Shown: positions 1 through 5,733 of the stretch, one piece after another
How positions within the stretch are numbered: the stretch's first letter is position 1
How the letters are laid out: each line of letters opens with the position of its first letter
From: Rhodospirillales bacterium
Lineage (GTDB): Bacteria > Pseudomonadota > Alphaproteobacteria > Acetobacterales > Acetobacteraceae
Length of the DNA: 7,537 nt
NCBI GenBank assembly: GCA_028866445.1
Contig: JAGWIE010000056.1
Coordinates: 1-7,537 of the forward strand
Direction: 5' to 3'
Notes under the pieces: generated by a model
Databases searched by the model: none
What the model saw: only the letters and a program-made list of their open reading frames with translations
Told to the model about the DNA's origin: nothing
Position numbers and translations under genes: made by a program

Positions 1-630
1 CGGCACGTCGGCCAACATCAGCCGGTAAAGCCGCATTTGCGCCGCTTCACGCTGGTAATCCAGTTCTTCGCGGAAACGCTCGCTCAGCTCAACGTAGATA
101 TCATCCTGGATGATCGCGTTATCCATCCGCTTATAAACTGCCATGGCCAGCTTCACTTGGCGCAAATCCGCCTCGATGACGCTGGGCATATCCGGGTATT
201 GCAGCTTCACCGCCACATCCCGGCCGTCCGGCAGGGTCGCGCGATGCACCTGCCCCAGGCTGGCGGCGGCCACGGCCTCACGACTGAAGGATTTGAACTT
301 GCTCTCCCAATCCGGCCCCATCTCGCCGGACATGCGGCGGCGCACGAAGGGCCAGCCCATCGGCGGGGCGTTGGATTGCAGCTCGGCCAACTGCTTCGCA
401 TATTCTGGCGGCAGCGCATCCGGCACGGTGGAAAGAAACTGTGCCACCTTCATCATCGGCCCCTTCAGGCCGCCCAGAAGGGATTTCAGATCCTCCGCAT
501 GGCGGGCCTGGTCGGTTTTTATGCCAAACACCCGCTCGCCTGCGATGCGCGCGGCAATGCCGCCCACGGCCCCGGAGGTCCGGGCCATGCGCCGCACTTC
601 ACCAAAGAGATTCCCGCCCCGGTCGCTCAT
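1..630 (-). CDS. ABC1/AarF/UbiB-family atypical kinase, C-terminus cut by window edge
   Basis: The first 210 residues of an ABC1-type atypical protein kinase-like protein; the rest lies beyond the left edge. Visible motifs, in order: a K-x-x-Q motif KVAQ at residues 61-64 in a helix reading KGPMMKVAQFLS; an alanine-rich loop AAASLGQVH at 121-129, which replaces the glycine-rich loop of ordinary kinases; the ATP-site lysine K142 in VAVKLQYP; and EELDYQREA at 188-196, matching the conserved glutamate region of the ABC1 fold. Family members (UbiB, COQ8, AarF) support ubiquinone synthesis or lipid handling, usually at the membrane. This one has alanine where the KxGQ motif has glycine, a variant I recall from an alphaproteobacterial subgroup, so I do not call it ubiB. 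The catalytic DFG-like part and any C-terminal membrane segments are not visible. The gene starts 10 bases after the pepF stop and is probably cotranscribed with it. ATG at 630 is chosen because the ATG at 644 meets a stop after five codons. Confidence 0.9.
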   Translation of the reverse strand, partial: MSDRGGNLFGEVRRMARTSGAVGGIAARIAGERVFGIKTDQARHAEDLKSLLGGLKGPMMKVAQFLSTVPDALPPEYAKQLAELQSNAPPMGWPFVRRRMSGEMGPDWESKFKSFSREAVAAASLGQVHRATLPDGRDVAVKLQYPDMPSVIEADLRQVKLAMAVYKRMDNAIIQDDIYVELSERFREELDYQREAAQMRLYRLMLADVP

Positions 631-644
631 TTCGGTTCGCTCAT
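623..644 (-). promoter_or_regulatory. Doubled ATGA junction between pepF and the ABC1 kinase gene
   Basis: The octamer ATGAGCGA occurs twice on the minus strand, at 644-637 and 630-623, 14 bases apart. The first copy overlaps the pepF stop codon as ATGA and opens a five-codon reading frame (MSEPK). Its own TGA overlaps the ATG of the kinase gene, again as ATGA. This looks like a local duplication of a start region. It could let ribosomes ending on pepF re-initiate stepwise into the kinase gene. The overlaps are seen directly; the coupling role is inferred. Confidence 0.5.
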
Positions 645-2443
645 GCTTTTTCCAGCTCGTCGATAAAGCCTGAGATCACATCCAACCCCTTGTTCCAGAA
701 AGCGGGGTCCGAGGCATCCAGCCCGAACGGGGCCAGCAATTCCTTATGCCGCTTGGTGCCACCTGCCGCCAGCATCTCCCGGTATTTGGCCGCGAAGCCC
801 GGCTTGTCCGGGCTTTCCTGATAAACCGCGTAAAGCGCATTCACCAGGCAATCCCCAAAGGCATAGGCATACACATAAAACGGCGAGTGAAAGAAATGCG
901 AGATATAGGCCCAGAAAACCTTGTAATCCGCGGTAAAGTTAAAGGCCGGCCCGAGGCTCCTGGTCTGCACATCCAGCCATATCTCGGCGATGCGCTCAGG
1001 CAGGATCTCGCCTTCGGCGCGCTCGGCATGGAACGCCACCTCGAACTCATGGAAGGCGATCTGCCGCACCACGGTGTTCAGCATGTCCTCCACCTTCTGC
1101 GCCAGCATGATCCGCCGCCGCGCGGAGTCGGTCTCGGCGTCCAGCAATGAGCGGAAGGTCAGCATTTCGCCAAATACACTGGCGGTTTCCGCCAGCGTTA
1201 ACGGTGTACCCGCACCCAGATAGCCCTGCTTCGCCGCCAGGGTTTGATGCACGCCATGGCCAAGCTCATGCGCCAGGGTCATCACATCCCGCGCCTTGCC
1301 ATGGAAATTCATCAGCACATAAGGGTGCACGGAGGGCACGGTGGAATGCGAGAACGCGCCCCCTGCCTTGCCAGGCCGCAGCGCCGCGTCGATCCAGTTT
1401 TTGTCAAAAAACGGCTTGATCGCCTCGGCCAGTTCCGGGTTGAAACCGCCATAGGCGTTCAACACAATATCCCGCGCCTGGGTCCAGGAGATGGATTTAT
1501 CCGCATCGGCGGGCAAGGGCGCGTTGCGGTCCCAGTGCTCCAGCTTATCCAGACCCAGCCATTTGGCCTTCAGCGCGTAATAACGGTGAGAAAGGCGGCC
1601 GTAGGAGGATTTCACCGCCCCCACCAACGCATCCACCACCTCATCCTCAACCATATTCGCCCGGTTGCGGTAAGACCACGGGTGCGGGTAGGCGTGCCAC
1701 TCATCCTCAATCGCCTTATCCTTGGCGATGGTGTTCAGCACGAGCGCGAATAATTTCTCATTCGCCTTCATCGCCCCGGCCACGGCCTTGGCCGCCGCCT
1801 CGCGCACAGACCGGTCTGAGTCCGACAGCTTGTTCAGCGCGGCGGAAAGGGTAAGCTCCTCGCCCTTCACCTCCACCCGCAACCCGGCGATGGTCTCATC
1901 AAACAGACGCACCCAGGCGGAATGTCCGGTCACGTCCTTTTCCATGAATAGCTGCTCAACCACATCCTCGCGCTGATGCGGCAAAAACACTCGTAAATCC
2001 CGCAGCCAGGCGGCGTAGTGCGCCAGCGCCGGGTCTTGCAGCTTGTCTTCGGGCAGGCGGTTCAGCTCCAGCGTGAAAAACAGCGTTTTGGTGCCAAGCG
2101 CGGTCACCCGCTCGGCCATGGTCTGGTAGAACTGCCCGTGTGCGGGCACGGAAGAATCCGCCGAAAACAGCAGCACCGCGTAAGACATGATGCGGCCAGG
2201 AATTTCCTGTAGCGCTTCATAGGTGCGAATCGCCTCTGCCAGTTCCGCGCCGGAAAAATTGGCGAGCTTGCCCTGGCAGGCGGCAGCGAACTTATCCGCC
2301 CCCGCCTGAACATGCTTCAGATCAGCTTCTATGCGGGGGTCCGTGGGCGCGGCGTAAAGGTCCGTGAGGTCCCAGCTCGGGAGAGGCGTTGTATTCCCGG
2401 TGGAAACCCCATCCGGCTGCCGCGCCATTTTATTCTGCTCCAT
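641..2443 (-). CDS. pepF: Oligoendopeptidase F (M3B metallopeptidase)
   Basis: A 600-residue zinc metallopeptidase of family M3, subfamily M3B, which cleaves short oligopeptides in the cytoplasm during peptide turnover. Length fits the family (about 600). The zinc site HELGH is at residues 392-396, inside MTLAHELGHGVHQ: H392 and H396 bind zinc and E393 is the catalytic base. The third zinc ligand is probably E419 in LAETASVFGE. The C-terminal substrate-binding stretch HSPFYVYAYAFG (about 519-530) is also typical of PepF. No signal peptide is seen. ATG at 2443 is preferred over the longer in-frame ATG at 2464, because GGAG lies 5 bases upstream of it (2449-2452). The putative promoter at 2474-2501 would also leave almost no leader for the ATG at 2464. 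A further ATG at 2428 also has GGAG upstream, so that start remains possible. The ABC1 kinase gene follows after 10 bases, suggesting a two-gene operon. Confidence 0.95.
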   Translation of the reverse strand: MEQNKMARQPDGVSTGNTTPLPSWDLTDLYAAPTDPRIEADLKHVQAGADKFAAACQGKLANFSGAELAEAIRTYEALQEIPGRIMSYAVLLFSADSSVPAHGQFYQTMAERVTALGTKTLFFTLELNRLPEDKLQDPALAHYAAWLRDLRVFLPHQREDVVEQLFMEKDVTGHSAWVRLFDETIAGLRVEVKGEELTLSAALNKLSDSDRSVREAAAKAVAGAMKANEKLFALVLNTIAKDKAIEDEWHAYPHPWSYRNRANMVEDEVVDALVGAVKSSYGRLSHRYYALKAKWLGLDKLEHWDRNAPLPADADKSISWTQARDIVLNAYGGFNPELAEAIKPFFDKNWIDAALRPGKAGGAFSHSTVPSVHPYVLMNFHGKARDVMTLAHELGHGVHQTLAAKQGYLGAGTPLTLAETASVFGEMLTFRSLLDAETDSARRRIMLAQKVEDMLNTVVRQIAFHEFEVAFHAERAEGEILPERIAEIWLDVQTRSLGPAFNFTADYKVFWAYISHFFHSPFYVYAYAFGDCLVNALYAVYQESPDKPGFAAKYREMLAAGGTKRHKELLAPFGLDASDPAFWNKGLDVISGFIDELEKA

Positions 2444-2473
2444 GCCCGCTCCGTTTAAAACCATACCGGCATA

Positions 2474-2501
2474 GATTTAGGCGCTGCGCGGCGAAGGTCA
2501 A
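2474..2501 (-). promoter_or_regulatory. Putative sigma-70-type promoter for pepF
   Basis: On the minus strand, TTGACC (2501-2496, five of six matches to the -35 consensus) is followed after 16 bases by TAAATC (2479-2474), a weak -10 match. Transcription would begin near 2467, leaving a leader of roughly 24 bases with GGAG before the ATG at 2443. The spacing and -35 are good and the -10 is poor, so this is a candidate only. Confidence 0.4.
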
Positions 2502-2553
2502 ACAGGCGGGGTCTTTTGCGTTGCGCGCGGCCGCCCCACCATCCCCGCGCGCG

Positions 2554-2577
2554 CCAATCGGCATGACTGCCGATTGG
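2554..2577 (-). terminator. Perfect hairpin just after gapR, possible terminator without T-tract
   Basis: A 10-bp perfect inverted repeat, CCAATCGGCA / TGCCGATTGG, has a 4-base loop (TGAC) and begins 2 bases past the gapR stop codon. On neither strand is it followed by a run of T: on the minus strand GC-rich sequence follows. It may act as a 3' end stabiliser, a Rho-assisted end or a weak terminator separating gapR from pepF. The hairpin is seen directly; its role is inferred. Confidence 0.5.
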
Positions 2578-2579
2578 GC

Positions 2580-2837
2580 TCACATGCCAATGGCGCGGCG
2601 GTAAACGTCCAGCAGTGTCTCCTGCTCTTCCACCTCGGCGGGCTCCTGCTTGCGGATGCGGATGAGCTGGCGGATCACCTTCACGTCAAACCCGGCGGAT
2701 TTTGCCTCGGAAAAAATATCCTTGATGTCGCTGGCGAGCGCCTTGCGCTCTTCTTCCAGGCGCTCAACACGCTCGATGATGCTGCGCAGCCGGTCTCCGG
2801 CGATATTGGTCGGTTTCTCTTCGGTGGATACGGACAT
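2580..2837 (-). CDS. gapR: GapR-like nucleoid-associated protein (DUF2312)
   Basis: An 85-residue protein of the DUF2312 family, whose characterised member is Caulobacter GapR. GapR binds AT-rich, overtwisted DNA ahead of replication and transcription, helps topoisomerases act, and is essential or important for chromosome replication in that host. The sequence shows the family pattern: a short polar N-terminus, a long coiled-coil helix containing RLRSIIERVERLEEER (about 16-31), the signature SEAKSAGFDVKVIRQLIRIRK (43-63) with the DNA-contacting basic face, and a C-terminal helix ending VYRRAIGM. Length matches GapR. ATG at 2837 is chosen over the ATG at 2843 because GGAG (2844-2847) lies 6 bases upstream of the former but directly abuts the latter. 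Earlier in-frame starts would add residues unlike the family. It follows the DUF1244 gene after about 74 bases and seems to have its own promoter. Confidence 0.93.
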   Translation of the reverse strand: MSVSTEEKPTNIAGDRLRSIIERVERLEEERKALASDIKDIFSEAKSAGFDVKVIRQLIRIRKQEPAEVEEQETLLDVYRRAIGM

Positions 2838-2852
2838 GCTCATCTCCAATGC

Positions 2853-2876
2853 GGGCAGCAGGGGCGGGCAGCGGGG
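2853..2876 (+). other. G-quadruplex-type motif upstream of gapR
   Basis: Four runs of at least three G on the plus strand (2853-2855, 2861-2864, 2866-2868, 2873-2876) are separated by loops of 5, 1 and 4 bases. This meets the usual G3+N1-7 pattern. Part of it is a 9-bp direct repeat, GCGGGCAGC, at 2851-2859 and 2864-2872. It lies on the template strand for gapR and overlaps the putative -10 and start-site region. The pattern is seen directly; folding in the cell is not established. Confidence 0.4.
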
Positions 2877-2902
2877 ATAGTGCGACCCGGCCCGCCGGTC
2901 AA
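2874..2902 (-). promoter_or_regulatory. Putative sigma-70-type promoter for gapR
   Basis: On the minus strand, TTGACC (2902-2897) is followed after exactly 17 bases by TATCCC (2879-2874). The -35 matches five of six consensus bases; the -10 keeps only TAT. Transcription would start about 30 bases before the gapR ATG. The same TTGACC -35 occurs before pepF. This suggests gapR can be expressed independently of the upstream DUF1244 gene. Confidence 0.45.
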
Positions 2903-2911
2903 TGCGCGATT

Positions 2912-3196
2912 TCAGTGCCCGGATTTGGCTTCGTTCATCTTCGCCAGTTGCTCCGGCGTGGCCTGCTTCTGGTGCTTCGCCTGCCATTCCTTATACGGCA
3001 TACCGTAGATAATCTCCCGCGCGTCCGCGTCGCTCAGCGCCAGCCCTTCGGCCTCCGCCGCCTCACGGTACCAGCGCGAAAGGCAGTTCCGGCAAAACCC
3101 GGCCAGGTTCATCAAATCGATATTCTGTACGTCCGTCCGGGTGCGTAAGTGCGCAATTAATGCGCGAAACGCCGCTGCCTCCAGCTTTTCATTCAT
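2912..3196 (-). CDS. DUF1244 domain-containing protein
   Basis: A 94-residue protein of the DUF1244 family, small cytoplasmic proteins of unknown function common in proteobacteria. The family core is clear: EAAAFRALIAHLRTRTDVQN, then IDLMNLAGFCRNCLSRWYREAA, then DAREIIYGMPYKEWQAKHQ. The invariant-looking C-x-x-C pair is C35 and C38, which could bind a metal or form a redox pair; this is untested inference. No signal peptide or membrane segment is present. ATG at 3196 is preferred because MNEKLEAAAF is where family members usually begin and a weak GGA lies 7 bases upstream. An in-frame ATG at 3241 would add 15 residues but has no visible ribosome binding site. It lies upstream of gapR on the same strand and divergent from pyk. 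I recall DUF1244, DUF2312 and pyk clustering in other alphaproteobacteria, but have not checked this. Confidence 0.92.
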   Translation of the reverse strand: MNEKLEAAAFRALIAHLRTRTDVQNIDLMNLAGFCRNCLSRWYREAAEAEGLALSDADAREIIYGMPYKEWQAKHQKQATPEQLAKMNEAKSGH

Positions 3197-3470
3197 TGCT
3201 TCATCCAGCCTGGGGTTGCTCAAGGCTCTGCTCCCGCTCATAATCGCGCCGTGAAACTTCGTTCATCGCGCTATAAAAACCACCGTGCGGCCAGCCAGGT
3301 GCCTATTCAAAGGCTCCTGAATGGCCTCGTTTTCCGTTTGGTAGCCTGCCGCAAGCAGCGAGCGGGCGCAATATCGCGTTCAGTGCCGGCAGGGATGCCA
3401 GGCGCTAAAGCTTTCCCACCGCGCGGGTTGCCTTTCGGCAGCCTGCCCCTTTTCCCTGCCTGAGGATATA
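3197..3470. other. Divergent intergenic region between DUF1244 and pyk
   Basis: About 270 bases that should hold promoters for both flanking genes. For pyk the best -10-like hexamer is TATAAA at 3272-3277, but no convincing -35 lies 16-18 bases upstream. A small imperfect hairpin at 3301-3325 pairs GCC-ATTCA with TGAAT-GGC, with one bulged T, and has TTTT at 3330-3333. No convincing promoter could be fixed for the DUF1244 gene. No riboswitch, repeat array or further gene is visible. Confidence 0.4.
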
Positions 3471-4892
3471 ATGGATAGAATGCGCCGCCACCGCCGTACC
3501 AAGATCATCGCAACGCTTGGCCCGGCAAGTTCAAGCCCGGAAATGATCCTGCAACTTTTCCAGGCCGGGGTGGATATGTTCCGGCTGAACTTCTCCCATG
3601 GCAGCCACGAGGACCATGCCGAACGCATCCGGATGGTGCGCGCCGTTGAAAAGCAAACCGGTCGGCCGGTCGGCATTCTGGCGGATGTGCAAGGGCCCAA
3701 GCTGCGCGTTGGCACCTTCCAGGATGGCCGCGTGCATCTGCAAACCGGGCAGCAATTCACCTTCGACATGGACCGCACCCCGGGCGACAAGAACCGCGTC
3801 TGCCTGCCCCACCCCGAGATCATCCGCACGGCGGATATCGGCTCCACCCTGCTGCTGGATGACGGCAAGCTGCGCCTGCGCGTGCTGCAGAAATTCGATG
3901 ACCGCCTGGTGACCGAAGTGATCACCGGCGGCGTGCTCTCCGACCGCAAGGGCGTGAACGTGCCGGATGTGCTGCTGCCCATCCCGGTGCTCACCGAAAA
4001 AGACCGCGCCGATCTGGACTTCGTGCTGCCGCTAGGCATCGACTATATCGGCCTTTCCTTCGTGCAACGCGCTGAGGACGTGATCGAGGCCAGAGACATC
4101 GCCGCCGGGCGCGCGCTCACCATGGTGAAGCTGGAAAAACCGCAGGGGATGGATAATCTCGACGCCATCATGGATGTGACCGATTCCGTGATGGTCGCGC
4201 GTGGCGACCTCGGCGTGGAGCTGCCGCCCGAAGAAATCCCAGTGGCGCAGAAACGCATCATCCGCGCCGCTCAGCTTCGCGGCAAGCCGGTGGTGGTTGC
4301 CACCCAGATGCTGGAGAGCATGATCTCCTCACCTGCCCCCACCCGCGCCGAAGCATCGGACGTTGCCACCGCCGTGTTCGATGGCGCCGACGTGGTGATG
4401 CTCTCCGCCGAGAGCGCTGCCGGGCAATATCCCCGCGAAGCGGTGGAGATGATGGACCGCATCATCACCCGCGTGGAGCGCGACCAGGACTGGCGCATAG
4501 GGCTGGATGCCAAACGGCTGCAACCGGAAAAGAACTCGCCTGATGCCATTGCCGCTGCCGCCGTGCAGGTGGCGCATACCATCAACGCCAAAGCCATCGT
4601 GGCCTTCACCGAATCGGGTGCCACCGCCCTGCGCGTGGCGCGTGAACGGCCGGATTGCCATGTTATCGGGCTGACGATGAATGCTGGCATCGCGCGCCGC
4701 CTTTCCTGCGTTTGGGGCGTTCATGCGGTTGTGACCGATGCCGCGCATTCAATGACGGAAGCCGTTGAACAAGCTATGAAAATCGCCCGGCTGGAAGGCT
4801 TTGCCAAGGAAGGTGAGGAGATTGTGGTGGTGGCTGGTGTGCCGTTTGGTCAGGCTGGCACCACAAACGCGCTTCGCGTCGCGCGGCTTTAA
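3471..4892 (+). CDS. pyk: Pyruvate kinase, predicted K+-independent type
   Basis: A 473-residue pyruvate kinase, converting phosphoenolpyruvate and ADP to pyruvate and ATP at the end of glycolysis. Length is normal. Motifs: TKIIATLGPAS near the N-terminus; R38, N40 and S42 in FRLNFSHG for substrate and cation binding; D72 in ADVQGPKLRVG; KGVNVPD at 160-166; the active-site segment with catalytic K220 and metal ligands E222 (KLEKPQG) and D246 (MVARGDLGVE); and T278 in VATQMLESM. The position of rabbit Glu117 is lysine here (K77), with Q74 and V80 nearby, the pattern of K+-independent enzymes such as E. coli PykA. The C-terminal domain (about 350-473) is complete. ATG at 3471 has GAGGA at 3462-3466 four bases upstream. 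An in-frame ATG at 3480 is an alternative, giving a start closer to many homologues. The gene stands alone on the plus strand, divergent from DUF1244, and ends before an intrinsic terminator. Confidence 0.97.
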   Translation: MDRMRRHRRTKIIATLGPASSSPEMILQLFQAGVDMFRLNFSHGSHEDHAERIRMVRAVEKQTGRPVGILADVQGPKLRVGTFQDGRVHLQTGQQFTFDMDRTPGDKNRVCLPHPEIIRTADIGSTLLLDDGKLRLRVLQKFDDRLVTEVITGGVLSDRKGVNVPDVLLPIPVLTEKDRADLDFVLPLGIDYIGLSFVQRAEDVIEARDIAAGRALTMVKLEKPQGMDNLDAIMDVTDSVMVARGDLGVELPPEEIPVAQKRIIRAAQLRGKPVVVATQMLESMISSPAPTRAEASDVATAVFDGADVVMLSAESAAGQYPREAVEMMDRIITRVERDQDWRIGLDAKRLQPEKNSPDAIAAAAVQVAHTINAKAIVAFTESGATALRVARERPDCHVIGLTMNAGIARRLSCVWGVHAVVTDAAHSMTEAVEQAMKIARLEGFAKEGEEIVVVAGVPFGQAGTTNALRVARL

Positions 4893-4904
4893 CGCCCCTG
4901 CAAT

Positions 4905-4944
4905 ATGATGAAACTGGGGTAACCACTTTCATCATTCTTTTATT
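4905..4944 (+). terminator. Intrinsic terminator after pyk
   Basis: A 9-bp stem ATGATGAAA (4905-4913) / TTTCATCAT (4927-4935) continues inward past a C-C mismatch with TGG/CCA around a 5-base loop. T-rich sequence follows at 4938-4944 (TTTTATT). It starts 12 bases after the pyk stop. The stem is unusually AT-rich for this GC-rich window, but the order of stem then T-tract is that of a Rho-independent terminator. Confidence 0.7.
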
Positions 4945-4999
4945 ATGAAGCTGTTGGACCTTTTCTTTGCAGCCATTCCCGCCTTGGCCATGGGGCAGT

Positions 5000-5027
5000 T
5001 TGGCTGTAAGGGAAAAACATCTTAAAG
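5000..5027 (+). promoter_or_regulatory. Weak candidate promoter for the lipoprotein gene
   Basis: TTGGCT (5000-5005, four of six) and TTAAAG (5022-5027, three of six) are separated by 16 bases. They would start transcription near 5034, about 19 bases before the preferred TTG start at 5053. The match is poor. It is listed because a separate promoter is expected here, with a terminator lying between pyk and this gene. Confidence 0.25.
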
Positions 5028-5052
5028 CTCCGACAGGTTGAGGATTTCTGCA

Positions 5053-5637
5053 TTGTACACACCACGCAAGGCCACCGCTTACGGCAAGGCCGTTCTTGGC
5101 TTGGGGGCAGCGGCTTTGGTATTGGCCGGGTGCTCCAAGCCAGCGCCAAAAATCGCAGCCGCGCCGCCTGCCGCGCCGGTTGGGCATGTTTACCCGGTCG
5201 CGGTGGATATGCCACCGCCGGTTTCCCCCCGAATCAAATTCACGCCCGCTGACAAGGAAAAATTTCAGCAGGCTTTCAACATCGTCGGGCTGAAATCAGC
5301 CCTGATGGTGGCGGCACTCTCCTGTGACGAGCAGCCCCAATACGATGCCTTTATGAACACCTTCCAGCCGCATGTGCTGGCAGAGCAGCATAAGATGGAC
5401 GCTTATTTCTATAAGGCCAGCGGCCCTTATAGCGGGCAGAAGATGGAGGATACCTTCATCACCTTGCTGGCCAACAACCAGTCCGTAGCTGGTATCGCGC
5501 AGGGGCAAATCTTTTGCGTGAATAATGGCGCGGAGTTCAAAGCGGTACTGGCTTTGAAAACCCCACAGGAACTGGATAGCTTCGTGACCGACGAACCGCC
5601 CTCCGCCCAGATGGCAAGCGCCACTCCGGCGCAATAA
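5053..5637 (+). CDS. Putative lipoprotein of unknown function
   Basis: A 194-residue predicted lipoprotein; I do not recognise the family. The N-terminus has a basic region (MYTPRKATAYGK), a hydrophobic stretch (AVLGLGAAALVLA) and a lipobox LAGC with the lipidated cysteine at residue 27, so export and signal peptidase II processing are expected. A linker rich in Ala and Pro (about 28-58) precedes a mainly helical-looking domain (about 64-176). This domain holds the only two other cysteines, C91 (AALSCDEQ) and C155 (QIFCVNN), a likely periplasmic disulfide. The Ser after the lipidated Cys gives no Asp+2 retention signal by enterobacterial rules, so outer-membrane sorting is possible. TTG at 5053 is preferred: GAGGA (5040-5044) sits 8 bases upstream. 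The longer frame from TTG at 5038 has AGG directly abutting it. No ATG is available before the signal sequence. The gene is flanked by terminators on both sides, so it is probably monocistronic. Confidence 0.85.
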   Translation: MYTPRKATAYGKAVLGLGAAALVLAGCSKPAPKIAAAPPAAPVGHVYPVAVDMPPPVSPRIKFTPADKEKFQQAFNIVGLKSALMVAALSCDEQPQYDAFMNTFQPHVLAEQHKMDAYFYKASGPYSGQKMEDTFITLLANNQSVAGIAQGQIFCVNNGAEFKAVLALKTPQELDSFVTDEPPSAQMASATPAQ

Positions 5638-5651
5638 CGAAGCTCTCTGAC

Positions 5652-5677
5652 AAAAACCCGCCTGATGGCGGGTTTTT
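5652..5677. terminator. Bidirectional intrinsic terminator between convergent genes
   Basis: A perfect 11-bp inverted repeat, AAAAACCCGCC / GGCGGGTTTTT, has a 4-base TGAT loop. It gives a GC stem with a T-run on the exit side in both directions. It lies 14 bases after the lipoprotein stop and about 56 bases past the gshA stop, so it should end transcripts from both. Confidence 0.92.
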
Positions 5678-5733
5678 ATAACTTCAACTTATTATTTCAT
5701 CGCAACCGACAAACAAAATCGAACGGTTGTACT

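Noticed and set aside
37..666. Long plus-strand frame of 209 codons opposite the kinase gene
   Set aside because: It lies antisense to the ABC1 kinase, whose motifs are clear; the product is His/Arg-rich and resembles no family, as expected in GC-rich DNA.
2838..2987. N-terminal extension of the gapR frame (50 more codons)
   Set aside because: It would overlap the DUF1244 gene and cross the promoter region, and the added residues do not resemble GapR homologues.
3383..3390. 8-bp palindrome TGCCGGCA upstream of pyk
   Set aside because: Single short palindrome, common in GC-rich DNA, with no second copy suggesting an operator.
3380..4039. Minus-strand frame of 219 codons over the pyk start
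   Set aside because: Antisense shadow of pyk, with Ser/Arg-rich composition and no recognisable domain.
4774..5187. Minus-strand frames spanning the pyk end and lipoprotein start
   Set aside because: They cross the pyk terminator, have no family resemblance, and conflict with two supported plus-strand genes.
5703..5727. Short inverted repeat AACCG / CGGTT downstream of the shared terminator
   Set aside because: Only 5 bp with a 15-base gap; expected by chance.
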